Below the pieces are notes generated by a model. It was not told the DNA's origin, did no database searches, and saw nothing but the letters and a program-made list of their open reading frames with translations. Shown in pieces: positions 18,387 through 27,331 of a stretch of DNA of 64,000 bases (the first letter of the stretch is position 1; the number at the start of each line of letters is the position of its first letter). The position numbers and the translations under genes are program-made. Source of the DNA: Pseudomonadota bacterium (lineage in GTDB: Bacteria > Pseudomonadota > Alphaproteobacteria > Acetobacterales > Acetobacteraceae); assembly GCA_021805565.1 (NCBI GenBank), contig JAJZFA010000017.1, forward strand, positions 38,741 through 102,740, read 5' to 3'.

Positions 18387-18440
18387 CAGCCGCTCTCGCT
18401 CGTCCACGCTGAGCTTCACGACATACTTCTTTATGGCGAT
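18387..18440 (-). pseudogene. IS630-type transposase N-terminal scrap
   Basis: Read on the minus strand, this short piece gives AIKKYVVKLSVDERERL, the almost invariant N-terminus of IS630-family transposases. The match stops right after this, and the start codon position has become ATA. It is a relic only about 54 bases long, lying in the 169-base gap between the MAPEG gene and xrtA. No inverted repeats were found around it. Confidence 0.7.
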
Positions 18441-18500
18441 CTCTGTCGCGACCACGAATCGGCTCCGTCATTACGTTGTGGAGCTATCGATTCAACCTCT

Positions 18501-20078
18501 CTACTGACTGCCAATGACGTGGGCCACCTGGGGCGTGGACAAAGCCGCGACAATTTGATCCAGATCCCGATGTCTGAGCAAGAACGCTGGCAAGGTTGCC
18601 ATCACACCCGCACGGTCCACCGGTTTCAGCTCATCCCAGTTCACTGCCGGCGTCACCGTCATGACCATCGGCGAAAACGCCGATCCGAACAGGCTATCGA
18701 TCGCCATTCGGACGCGCATCGCCAAACCTGGCCGGGCTGGCTTGCCGGCCACCCAAACCGACACCGCGATAATGAACGCGGGATCGTTGGAACTCATAAT
18801 TCGCCAGGTGCTTCGCGTATCGTTCCCGGTTTGCAACCAATCCTGTTGCAGCCCCTCAGTATCGGCCTGCTTTACCAGACGGCGCCGTTCGGCCATCAGC
18901 GGGGCGGCGGTGATGCGGGGCGCGAACGCCTCCCACGTCATGTTCATCGCCACACCGTCGCACACCACGCGCTGGGTCTGGACGCGGGTTGCGCCGATGA
19001 TGGCGGAGCCGATGGATCGCACGTCGCACCCTTCGCCCAGGGCGATGGAGGCCGGGACGAACGGGCGAACGCTCGTCGTCCTCGTCAGGTCCTCCGCCAC
19101 GGTTGGACCAATCGCCGCCAGAAGTATGGCGCCGGCCACGACGATTAGCATCCTGGTGGCCGATACGGGTGTCGCCGGGGCGTTTCCAGACAGCGGCGTT
19201 TTGGCCCGTGTGGAGATATCATCCTGGCGGAACGGTAATCCCAGGACGATCAGCGTCAATATGACAATGGAGAAGAAGATCCAGCCATACAGGATATGAT
19301 CGGTCGCCGCCGCTTCGGCGCTGCCCAGCAGATACCCCAGATATACGATGCCCAGGCCACGAAAGCCGTTGGCGACGATGGGAACGACGATAGAAACCAG
19401 TATGAACACACCGCGCCGTACCGGGCTGCGGTACATCACCAGTGCGTAAAGGCAGCCGAAGGCGATTGAGGCGATCAGGAACCGCAGCCCAGCGCAAGCT
19501 TCCGCCACGAAGAACGTGCCTTGCGGAATTTCGATGATATAACCGTCGATATAGGCGGGAACTCCAAGGATCTCCAACCCGTGGCGAACGAACCAGGTTG
19601 TTACGTCCTGAAGCTTCGGCGTCAGGAATTCCCCGAATGGCACCAGGAAATACAGATATAGCAATGGTCCGGCCATAGCCCACCACAGACGCTTGCCCAG
19701 AACCGCGAGGAACAACAGTTCGACGAAGCTGACGGCGATGAGCTGCCGCCCTTCCATGATTCCCAACCGCTCTGCCATCAGCCAGATCGCCGCCATGGGC
19801 AGGCCCAGCAGTATGGCAAGCGGGAACGGACGCGGCGGTATGCCGACCAGATCGAAACGGCGGTCCCATATGAGATAAAGCGCGATCGGGATAATCAAGA
19901 AACAATGATTATAGGCGGTCGATGCGTCCCAAGTTTGGACCGCCGCGACGATTTCCTTGTTAAACAGCAGCCCAAGCGCCAGTACGCCCGTCACGAGCGC
20001 CAGGGCGACGCGGCGCCACTCGGCGGATGTAACGGGCGACTCGATCCGGCTTGTATCTGCCTGGGTGGGCGCGTTCAT
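18501..20078 (-). CDS. xrtA: Exosortase A with fused EpsI domain
   Basis: The 525-aa inner-membrane protein is an exosortase of the XrtA/EpsH type, the proposed transpeptidase that cleaves PEP-CTERM sorting tails. The N-terminal 300 residues hold about eight membrane helices. The conserved active-site cysteine is in EACAGLRFL, and the arginines stand in YRSPVRRG and ANGFRGLG. From about residue 315 a periplasmic EpsI-type domain follows (one anchor helix, then SIALGEGCDVRSIG and MTVTPAVNWDELKPV). In many species EpsI is a separate gene. The start MNAPTQAD was chosen since upstream in-frame codons overlap poorly conserved sequence. It is the last gene of the operon. Confidence 0.9.
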   Translation of the reverse strand: MNAPTQADTSRIESPVTSAEWRRVALALVTGVLALGLLFNKEIVAAVQTWDASTAYNHCFLIIPIALYLIWDRRFDLVGIPPRPFPLAILLGLPMAAIWLMAERLGIMEGRQLIAVSFVELLFLAVLGKRLWWAMAGPLLYLYFLVPFGEFLTPKLQDVTTWFVRHGLEILGVPAYIDGYIIEIPQGTFFVAEACAGLRFLIASIAFGCLYALVMYRSPVRRGVFILVSIVVPIVANGFRGLGIVYLGYLLGSAEAAATDHILYGWIFFSIVILTLIVLGLPFRQDDISTRAKTPLSGNAPATPVSATRMLIVVAGAILLAAIGPTVAEDLTRTTSVRPFVPASIALGEGCDVRSIGSAIIGATRVQTQRVVCDGVAMNMTWEAFAPRITAAPLMAERRRLVKQADTEGLQQDWLQTGNDTRSTWRIMSSNDPAFIIAVSVWVAGKPARPGLAMRVRMAIDSLFGSAFSPMVMTVTPAVNWDELKPVDRAGVMATLPAFLLRHRDLDQIVAALSTPQVAHVIGSQ

Positions 20079-20122
20079 GAGCGGCGACTTTCGGTAAGGT
20101 GAAGGCAGGCATCGTTCCTGGC

Positions 20123-21349
20123 TTACCCAGGCACAGCCAGACGCGTTGCCCGAACCGGGGACAGAATATCGTCGAAGCGGCGGAGTGTAGTGGCCCAATC
20201 GTAATCGCGCAGAATACGTGCCCGCGCGGCGGCACCGATCGCGGCGCCATCGGCCGTGGTGGCCATGCGACAACAGGCGGCGGCAAAGTCGCCGACGGTG
20301 TCGGCCCGAACGATTTCCGTCTCTGGATCGGCGGCGATCCCTTCCAGGGCGCCCGTGGTCAGTACGACAGGGCGCGCCATCGCCATTGCTTCGAGTACCT
20401 TGTTCTGGATGCCGCGGGCGATTCGCATAGGCGCGACGCAGGCGGTCGCGCCGGCGATGTAGGGCCGCATATCGAGAACGCGGCCGGTGACGAACACACC
20501 ACCGATGTTGGCCAGTTTCCGTACATCGGCATTCGGATTGCCGCCGGCGATGTGGAATTGCGCCGATGGCAGGGTGCGGCGGATCAGTGGCAGGATATCT
20601 GTGGCGAACCAGATCGCGGCATCGGCGTTGGGCGGGTAATCCATTGTGCCGGTGAAGACAAAGTTCGGCCGAGCGGTGTCATAAACCGGCGGCCAAGCGA
20701 TCGCGGGATCGAAATAACGATGATCCACCCCGTTGCCTATGCCGCGAATGCGGTCGGCACAGGCTGGATGTTGGCTGGCGAACAGATCGGCCTCGGCATC
20801 GGATACGAAGGCGCATATGTCGCTTTCGCGGGCAATGCGGTGTTCAAGGGCGGCGATTTTCCGCCACTCCCGACGATAGACCCAGCGCATCGGTCCTTTG
20901 GTCCGATCCGCGAAAGTGCGCCATTTTTCAGAATCGACATCCACGAGATCGACGATCCTGATGCCGGTTTTCGGCAATTCCAGAATGTAAGGCGCCATGT
21001 TCGAAGAATAGACGAACGTCGCCGCGGGACGAATTGTTTCGGCGACCCGGCGGACCCATCGGGCTAGGCCTCGGTCCTGAAAATAGGCCACGCTCAGAGC
21101 CGCCCCCGTCAACAACCCCCGCAGGCTGGCAGCACGGCCGATGCGGCGACTGATGCGCGCGACGTGGATATCGCGGCAGAATGGACGAAGCGCATCGACG
21201 TAGCCGTCATCCTCTGGATCGTCGATCAGGCAACCGAGGTGAACACGGAAGTCGCGCGCCAAATATTTTAACGCATGAAACGCACGGATTTTCTCGCCCT
21301 TGACCGGCGGGTAGGGCAGGCGGTGTGCCAGAAACAGTAGATCGGGCAT
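20123..21349 (-). CDS. XrtA-locus glycosyltransferase (TIGR03087-like)
   Basis: The 408-aa GT4-type glycosyltransferase resembles the sugar transferase usually found with EpsH/XrtA systems. The N-terminal domain starts LLFLAHRLPYPPVKGEKIRA. The C-terminal nucleotide-sugar domain shows NFVFTGTMDYPPNADA, then GRVLDMRPYIAGATACVAP and GIQNKVLEAMAMARPVV. It most likely adds a sugar during assembly of the exopolysaccharide repeat unit at the cytoplasmic face. The start MPDLLFLAH lies four bases after the stop of the upstream FemAB-like gene, which supports an operon. Confidence 0.88.
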   Translation of the reverse strand: MPDLLFLAHRLPYPPVKGEKIRAFHALKYLARDFRVHLGCLIDDPEDDGYVDALRPFCRDIHVARISRRIGRAASLRGLLTGAALSVAYFQDRGLARWVRRVAETIRPAATFVYSSNMAPYILELPKTGIRIVDLVDVDSEKWRTFADRTKGPMRWVYRREWRKIAALEHRIARESDICAFVSDAEADLFASQHPACADRIRGIGNGVDHRYFDPAIAWPPVYDTARPNFVFTGTMDYPPNADAAIWFATDILPLIRRTLPSAQFHIAGGNPNADVRKLANIGGVFVTGRVLDMRPYIAGATACVAPMRIARGIQNKVLEAMAMARPVVLTTGALEGIAADPETEIVRADTVGDFAAACCRMATTADGAAIGAAARARILRDYDWATTLRRFDDILSPVRATRLAVPG

Positions 21350-21353
21350 CCCG

Positions 21354-22391
21354 TTATCCCACCCCGCGCACAATCAGCGGCCCCAGCACGTTAGCCACCG
21401 GCAATGGCAGGTGCTTCCAGGCTGCGATCATCAACCGGTATTTCGGATTCAACGGATTGTGGTCGGGCATTGTTTCGCCGGGTTTCAGCCGAAAACGGTA
21501 ATACAGCGGCTCCGGCTCGAACCCCCAGTTGTGCTTGAATGCAAACGCGCCGGTGCCAATCTTGCTGCGGCCGAAATCGAACAGGCGGACACCGCGGCCC
21601 GCCGCGCGCCGCATCGTTTCCCAGTAAAGGAAATCGTTGGCCGCCCGGCCGCGTGCGGCGGCCGAACCACCGCCGTAATACGGCAGCACCTCATCGCGGA
21701 AATAGAAATTCATGACCGAGGCAACTGGGATGTCCCCATCCGAGATGGTGACGATATCTACGGCATCGCCGAACACGTCCAGCAGGATTTGGAAATAGCG
21801 GCGCGCGAAGACCGGGGTACCAAGATTGCGGACACTTTCCGCATAGATCCGGTGTAACGCGGCGACGTCACGGTTTGCCAGCGAGGAAAGCCCGTTCTGG
21901 ATGCCCTTACGAACCATCGCACGCTGTTTGCGAGGTATAGCTTTCATGTTTCGATCATCGTCGCCATCGATCGCTTTGCGGAACGTGACATAGAGATCCG
22001 GGCGATCGATCCATTCCGGCACCGGGTTTGTCGCCATCCGGTGACGAAATTCCAGCGCACTCGCCCCAGTGCGCACCAGAAGGGCTTCTGCATACGTAAT
22101 CAGCGCCGCTTCGCTATCCGCGTCAGCGGCCAACGGTCCGCCATAGACGCAGAACGGGTTGGAAATCAATGTGTCGCCGAACAGCAGCGTTTTGACGCGG
22201 GCCAACGGCAGCACACCGGTAATGGCGCCATCGCGTTCGGTCATGATGTAATGGGTGGAGTGCCCGAACGCGGTCTGAATGACCTTTGCCCATCCCGACC
22301 TGTGAAAGAATGTACCGGCCGGCATCGCTTCGACGAAGCGATCCCACGCCGCTTCGCGGGCGCTGTCCAGCGGATGCACCGTCAAGGCCAT
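21354..22391 (-). CDS. FemAB-like acyltransferase of the XrtA locus (TIGR03019-like)
   Basis: The 345-aa protein belongs to the GNAT/FemAB group that accompanies XrtA polysaccharide loci. Typical features are the N-terminal WDRFVEAMPAGTFFHRSGW motif, VKTLLFGDTLISNPFCVYGG and, in the C-terminal GNAT half, VASVMNFYFRDEVLPYYGGG and RLFDFGRSKIGTGAFAFKHN. FemAB enzymes transfer aminoacyl groups; the acceptor here may be the polysaccharide, which is inference from context. It sits four bases downstream of the deacetylase gene in the same operon. Confidence 0.87.
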   Translation of the reverse strand: MALTVHPLDSAREAAWDRFVEAMPAGTFFHRSGWAKVIQTAFGHSTHYIMTERDGAITGVLPLARVKTLLFGDTLISNPFCVYGGPLAADADSEAALITYAEALLVRTGASALEFRHRMATNPVPEWIDRPDLYVTFRKAIDGDDDRNMKAIPRKQRAMVRKGIQNGLSSLANRDVAALHRIYAESVRNLGTPVFARRYFQILLDVFGDAVDIVTISDGDIPVASVMNFYFRDEVLPYYGGGSAAARGRAANDFLYWETMRRAAGRGVRLFDFGRSKIGTGAFAFKHNWGFEPEPLYYRFRLKPGETMPDHNPLNPKYRLMIAAWKHLPLPVANVLGPLIVRGVG

Positions 22392-22395
22392 CGGA

Positions 22396-23259
22396 TTAAT
22401 CCGCCCCGACCGCGGCGACGCTCAGGATCTGGGCATAGACACGGTCCATTCGGTCCCAGGCGAAATCGCGCAGCAGATCATCCAGATCGCCCGCCATACG
22501 CGACAGGTTGGTGTAATGCCGCAGCCGTGACTTCCAGCCGGCATTGGCAATGCGCGGTTGGGCGTCGTCGATCTCCCACGGATGAAAATAGAAGATGCCG
22601 GGCTGGCGGTCGTGGCGGTTAACCCGCTTCAGTCCTGATCGGTATAGAACTGTCGGGAGCAGGCGAAAGTAGCCGCCGCCCGAACACGGCCAATTGCGAC
22701 CCATAAGGCGTACCGTTGTCATCGGAATTTCCAGTACGCCGCCCGGGTCCGGATGGAACGGCACGCGCGGCGCGTCCGGCATGCCATACAGATCGTGGCG
22801 GATCGGATTGATGCTGGAACTATACCGATACCCTTCCTGGCGCAGGATTGGAAACGCCCACGGCGTGCGCGCGCCGATCGAAAATGTGGCGGCGCGATAC
22901 CCGGTCACCGCCACACCGCCAATATCCTCCAGCAGCGCCCTGGTCCGGCGAATATCTGCCCGGAAAACCTCCGGTTCCTGGGAATCGACCCGGGTATGAT
23001 CCCACCCATGACTGGCCAGTTCGTGGCCATCGCGCACAATGCGGCGGATCAGCGCGGGGAACCGTTCCGCCACCCACCCCAGTGTGAAGAACGTGGCTTT
23101 GACGCCGTGAGTCGCGAACTGGTCCAGAATACGGTTGGTATTCAGATCGACGCGGCGGGGGAAAGTATCCCAGTCCTTGCGATCGATGCAGTGGGCGAAC
23201 GCCTGGACCTGGAAATAATCTTCCACGTCCACGGTCATCGCATTTCTGGGGCGGGTCAT
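22396..23259 (-). CDS. XrtA-locus polysaccharide deacetylase (TIGR03006-like)
   Basis: The 287-aa carbohydrate esterase 4 family protein has the usual NodB motifs. The first aspartates are in MTVDVEDYFQV, the zinc histidines in ELASHGWDHTRV, and the motif 3 region in TGYRAATFSIG. These enzymes remove N- or O-acetyl groups from polysaccharides. The variant starting with MTVDVEDYFQ is the form associated with PEP-CTERM/EPS loci. Its ATG overlaps the stop codon of the ATPase gene by four bases. No signal peptide is seen, as is usual for this subgroup. Confidence 0.9.
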   Translation of the reverse strand: MTRPRNAMTVDVEDYFQVQAFAHCIDRKDWDTFPRRVDLNTNRILDQFATHGVKATFFTLGWVAERFPALIRRIVRDGHELASHGWDHTRVDSQEPEVFRADIRRTRALLEDIGGVAVTGYRAATFSIGARTPWAFPILRQEGYRYSSSINPIRHDLYGMPDAPRVPFHPDPGGVLEIPMTTVRLMGRNWPCSGGGYFRLLPTVLYRSGLKRVNRHDRQPGIFYFHPWEIDDAQPRIANAGWKSRLRHYTNLSRMAGDLDDLLRDFAWDRMDRVYAQILSVAAVGAD

Positions 23260-24230
23260 GGCCGGGCCGCCGCGTTGGCTTCCAGCAAATCCAGTACGCG
23301 CTTGAACACCTGTTCCTGACGAAACGCTCGGCGCTCCAGCGCCTCGAGCCGCCGCGACAGGTCGTCGCGATCCTCCGCGGTGAGGCGGGGCGGCGGCTCT
23401 GGTTCCAAATCCGCACCGAGGTCGCGGTTCAGTTCCGCCGCGGTGTCATCGACCATGGCGCCGGTAATGACATGGGTTTCTTCCAAAGCACCGAACAGCA
23501 GCACGCGGGAACAAAGCGTATTGATCCGGCGCGGGATGCCGCCGGTATTGCGATGGACCACGCCGAAGGCCGCATCGTCCCAGGCTGGGTCGCCGGACCA
23601 GCCGACGGTTCGCAGCCGGTGTTCGATATAGCCCCGTGTCTCGTCCTCGGACAGCGGTCCCAGATGATAGGATGCAAGCACCCGCTGCCGCAGTTGTTCC
23701 CAGTCCTTGCCAGCCAGGATCGGACGGAACTGCGGCTGACCCAGCAGGATGGTCTGTAGCGATCCCTTGCCGTCCACGGCGATGTTGGACAACATCCGCA
23801 GTTCCTCCATCGCCGCCAGCGACAGATTCTGTACCTCGTCGATCAGCAGCAGGCAACGGCGTCCCTGTTTGCGCTGATCGCGTACCATGTGCTCAAATCG
23901 ACGTAGCAAGGTGGATTTCTCGGTGTTGGGCGTGTCGCCCAGTCCGAAATTCGCCATCGCCAGCCGCAGCAGATCGTCGCCGGAGACCTGTGTCGTCACC
24001 ACCCGCGCGATTACATAGGTGTTGCGGTCCAACTGCGACCATAATTGTTCCGTCAATGTGGTTTTGCCGGCCCCGACCTCTCCAGTTATGACGATGAACC
24101 CTTCCTGCTGCGACAGGCCATACACCAGATGGGAGATAGCGCGGCTATGCCCGGCCGATCCGAAGAAAAATCGCGCGTCGGGAGTCAGCATGAATGGCAG
24201 GCCAGAAAATTTGTAGAATTTTTCAAACAT
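23256..24230 (-). CDS. XrtA-associated AAA ATPase (TIGR03015-like)
   Basis: The 324-aa ExeA-like ATPase begins with MFEKFYKFSGLPFMLTPDAR, followed by Walker A GEVGAGKTTLTEQ and Walker B CLLLIDEVQNLS. Sensor-like GGIPRRINTLCSRVLL follows. A basic coiled-coil-like tail (residues 285-315) replaces the peptidoglycan-binding domain found in ExeA. The family is nearly always encoded in XrtA/EPS loci and is thought to energise export or assembly; its exact job is unknown. It starts 10 bases after the barrel gene and overlaps the deacetylase gene. Confidence 0.9.
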   Translation of the reverse strand: MFEKFYKFSGLPFMLTPDARFFFGSAGHSRAISHLVYGLSQQEGFIVITGEVGAGKTTLTEQLWSQLDRNTYVIARVVTTQVSGDDLLRLAMANFGLGDTPNTEKSTLLRRFEHMVRDQRKQGRRCLLLIDEVQNLSLAAMEELRMLSNIAVDGKGSLQTILLGQPQFRPILAGKDWEQLRQRVLASYHLGPLSEDETRGYIEHRLRTVGWSGDPAWDDAAFGVVHRNTGGIPRRINTLCSRVLLFGALEETHVITGAMVDDTAAELNRDLGADLEPEPPPRLTAEDRDDLSRRLEALERRAFRQEQVFKRVLDLLEANAAARP

Positions 24231-24239
24231 GATGTTTGT

Positions 24240-26102
24240 TCAAAAGTGCTTCGAGATGCCGACGATGAAGATATTCTGGTAGAAGCTGAAGGCGGAATAA
24301 GAGGCTTGCTGTTCCAGGAACGAATATCGCGCGCTGGTGCTGACGGTCGGCGAAAGCTGCCACTGCCACGCCAGGCTGGCAACAATGGACGTGGTGTTTC
24401 CCGGATTGTAGATTGACGTTCCGCCGCCTGGCTGACTTTGAATAGCATAAGAAGCCGAAGTACTCAGTGTCATATCTGGCTCCAATTGGTGCAACCAGCT
24501 TAGACTGGCGGTTTCGGTTTGCGCCGTGTAAGATGCAATTCCGGCACCGAAATTGCTTTCCGCTGCCATCAGCAGGTTTACCGCCACAATGTCGCGGTTC
24601 CACGTGGTCTGGCTTCCCAGAGCGAGCGTCGTGGTTTTGAAAACCCCGCCCTGAACCCCGAGGGCGTTGGCGGCGCCGAATAGTTGACCGCCAGTCTGCG
24701 CATTGACCAAGGCGCCAGTGCCATTGGTCCCGGCAAGATTAAGCTGACCCTGAAGTTGTTGAAGCTGGGTTCCTAGCGTGCTGCCATAGCTAACGGTCCA
24801 CAGCGTCCGGGCAGTCGGGGCGTAGTGGCCGTTCACCGATAACGAATTGAAACCGTCCAAATGGCCATAACTGACGGTCAGCGAACTATCCGGTGATGGC
24901 GTCCAGGTCGCCCCCAGGCTCCAGGTCAGGTCGTGTATCTGCGGGATGCCGATGTTATTGTAATTAAAACCCGTTGCTGCCGATCCGTTCACGCCTTGAA
25001 GACTTTGGTTAGAATAGGTGATGTCTTCGTGACCGCCTGACACAAAAACACTCAGGCTTCTGTTGACCGCATAGCTGATTTGGTCGGTAACAATAATGCT
25101 GCTCGAGGTGTATTGTGTCGCGGGTATCTGAACCCCGCCGTTGATCCCGGCGCCGATGGCATTCTGTGTAGTCTGTCCGACAAGCATATCGGCATCAAAC
25201 GTATCCTGGAATACCGACAAAATATCGCCGGAAACGAAATGAGCATTTTCCTCATTCGACACAAGAGTCTGACCATACGCCCCGCCCGCGCTCGGCAGGG
25301 GGGATGCCAGGAACCCGGACACCTCGGCGGATCGGGTGACATTCAGCGAGTCGCCTATCTTCCACGTACCATAGTCGCCGAAACGCCGGAGGATATAAGG
25401 AGAAATACCGACGGTGCTGGTTTGCACCTCGCTGTTTGCATTCAAACCCAGATAGTTTCCCCCAAGGCCGGGAATCTGCGCCTGGGCCGTGGCGGCTGGG
25501 CCGGCTGGCTGGCCAAGAGTGCCCAAGCCGCCTACGCCGCCATACAAACTCTGAATGCCGGCCATGGCACGAAGATCGACGAAAAAGAGATCGGGCACCA
25601 ACGTGACGGTGGCGAGCCCGTTCATCTGTTCGGTAACCGCGTTCAGGTCGCTGGTGCGCGCATAGAGCGCCAGTGTCGGAGCGAAATCGAAAGTTGCCTT
25701 TACCCTGGGCAGATCGCCGGCGATGTTGATGCCCGGCGACAGAAAAGTCACCAGATCGGCTCGTCGCGGGCTGTTCGCTTCCAATACGTTGTCGGTCAGT
25801 TCTTCCTGCCAATCGATACGCGGAACGATGGTCCAGCCGCCACCCGCCGGTGGGGCAAGCCCGTTGGCCAGTTGTAACTGCTGCTGCAGACTTTGAACGT
25901 CGGGCGATGCGAGTTCGGTACCGGATGGCACCTGGTCGGTGCTGGTCGAATCGAGGAACGGAAATGCAGCGGCGCGTTCTGTGCCGCCCAGCACGATCAA
26001 AATCGCCGCCATCGCAAGCGGCGGTCGCGCGTGCACCAGAAAATCCACCCGCCACATGGGCGACGGGGTGGGTTCGTCCAATAGGGTCGTGCGTTGAACC
26101 AT
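24240..26102 (-). CDS. Outer-membrane beta-barrel protein of the XrtA locus (TIGR03016-like)
   Basis: About 620 aa. After an N-terminal hydrophobic stretch (LAMAAILIVLGGTERAAAF, probable signal sequence) comes a long run of alternating amphipathic strands, such as LDGFNSLSVNGHYAP, and a C-terminal strand ending in FIVGISKHF with a terminal Phe, all typical of outer-membrane barrels. The family occurs with XrtA systems and may form the polysaccharide exit pore. The exact start is uncertain: ATG 26102 avoids overlap with the kinase gene, but ATG 26057 would give a shorter leader. Confidence 0.85.
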   Translation of the reverse strand: MVQRTTLLDEPTPSPMWRVDFLVHARPPLAMAAILIVLGGTERAAAFPFLDSTSTDQVPSGTELASPDVQSLQQQLQLANGLAPPAGGGWTIVPRIDWQEELTDNVLEANSPRRADLVTFLSPGINIAGDLPRVKATFDFAPTLALYARTSDLNAVTEQMNGLATVTLVPDLFFVDLRAMAGIQSLYGGVGGLGTLGQPAGPAATAQAQIPGLGGNYLGLNANSEVQTSTVGISPYILRRFGDYGTWKIGDSLNVTRSAEVSGFLASPLPSAGGAYGQTLVSNEENAHFVSGDILSVFQDTFDADMLVGQTTQNAIGAGINGGVQIPATQYTSSSIIVTDQISYAVNRSLSVFVSGGHEDITYSNQSLQGVNGSAATGFNYNNIGIPQIHDLTWSLGATWTPSPDSSLTVSYGHLDGFNSLSVNGHYAPTARTLWTVSYGSTLGTQLQQLQGQLNLAGTNGTGALVNAQTGGQLFGAANALGVQGGVFKTTTLALGSQTTWNRDIVAVNLLMAAESNFGAGIASYTAQTETASLSWLHQLEPDMTLSTSASYAIQSQPGGGTSIYNPGNTTSIVASLAWQWQLSPTVSTSARYSFLEQQASYSAFSFYQNIFIVGISKHF

Positions 26103-26124
26103 CCCAATACCGCGGGCCGCTGGC

Positions 26125-27255
26125 TTAGGAAGAGTAGTAAGAGGAATAGGCACCGAACGTGTAGCGGGACGAAATCTGCTGCTTGTTCAGAACCAGAGTG
26201 ATCGTCGGACAAGCCTGGATTAAATCCAAAGAGGCTTCGATCTCATCGCGTTGCGTCCGGTCGGCCTCCACAACGAACAGGATCTGCCCCACTACCTGTG
26301 CCAGCACCGCGGGATCGGACGTGGACAAGCATGGCGGCGCGTCCAGGATCAGCAACCGGTCGGCATAGCGTCGTCCCAGGCTTTGGATCAGGCGGGTCAT
26401 TTCCTTGGTGGAAAACAACTCCGCGCTGCGTTCGCGTTCCCGCCCCACGGGCAGGATGGACAAACGCTCGATCGGTGTTTTCACGATCAACGGCGCTGGG
26501 TCGAGCTTGGGATTGGCGGCCAAATCCAGCAAGCCGCGCGCCTGGGCCAGACCCATGCTGTAACAAATTGAATCACGTTTGGAGTCGGAATCGACGAGCA
26601 GGACGTGATGGTCCCCCTGACGCGCAATACTGCCAGACAGGTTGGTGGACATAAAGCTTTTGCCTTCTCCTGGCCGGGCGCTTGTCACCATGAGCAGATT
26701 GGAAAACCCAGGCTCCGCGCCCGGACCGAAGGCCGTACGGAGAATCTGGCGCTGCACCAGACGGAACTCCTCAGAGATGCGCGTCCGGGTGCGCGACCAA
26801 TCGACCATGCCCGCGCGTTCAAGCGATACTGCATCGATCGAGGTTGCACCTTGCAGCATTCCAGCCGCGGGATCGACCATCCCAGGTTGCACCGGAAACG
26901 GCGATGGTGTCACGACGAAGTCCGCCTGGCGTTCCAGCAAGGCGGTTTGGTTTAGCATGCGCGGCGGACCAAGAATATTGGGCACCGCAGGCAATTCGCC
27001 TTCGACCGCTGGGTTATTTCTGCCTGGTGCTTGATCGGCGGCGGATGGCCCCGGGGGTGGCGCAAAGAGCGAGGATCGCCGTGCCGGCGCGGGTTGGGGT
27101 GTAGTAGCCAAACCGACGGCTAACCTAGTGGAATCGGTGTCAGGTTCGGCGCTGGGCTGGCGCAGGAGTTGCGCGGATGATTCATCCAGCGCACCGGATC
27201 GCAGCAGCCGTTCCGTGGCACGTTCAACCAGATGGGACGCTTTCGGTATCAGCAT
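26125..27255 (-). CDS. BY-type tyrosine autokinase of the XrtA locus (TIGR03018-like)
   Basis: The 376-aa CpsD/Wzc-type cytoplasmic kinase has Walker A SARPGEGKSFMSTN, Walker A' VLLVDSDSKRDS and Walker B RLLILDAPP. The last 15 residues form a tyrosine cluster (RYTFGAYSSYYSS), the usual autophosphorylation tail. The kinase probably works with the adjacent chain-length protein to control polymer length by phosphorylation cycles. The N-terminal 130 residues are a low-complexity linker rich in Pro and Ala. It lies 76 bases downstream of the Wzz-like gene. Confidence 0.9.
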   Translation of the reverse strand: MLIPKASHLVERATERLLRSGALDESSAQLLRQPSAEPDTDSTRLAVGLATTPQPAPARRSSLFAPPPGPSAADQAPGRNNPAVEGELPAVPNILGPPRMLNQTALLERQADFVVTPSPFPVQPGMVDPAAGMLQGATSIDAVSLERAGMVDWSRTRTRISEEFRLVQRQILRTAFGPGAEPGFSNLLMVTSARPGEGKSFMSTNLSGSIARQGDHHVLLVDSDSKRDSICYSMGLAQARGLLDLAANPKLDPAPLIVKTPIERLSILPVGRERERSAELFSTKEMTRLIQSLGRRYADRLLILDAPPCLSTSDPAVLAQVVGQILFVVEADRTQRDEIEASLDLIQACPTITLVLNKQQISSRYTFGAYSSYYSS

Positions 27256-27331
27256 GGCCAGCCCGTTTCCTCTGCGGCACGGGAAAAGTCGCGGCGCGTT
27301 GCCGGCGATGGATCGTGCATAAAATGGCTCA

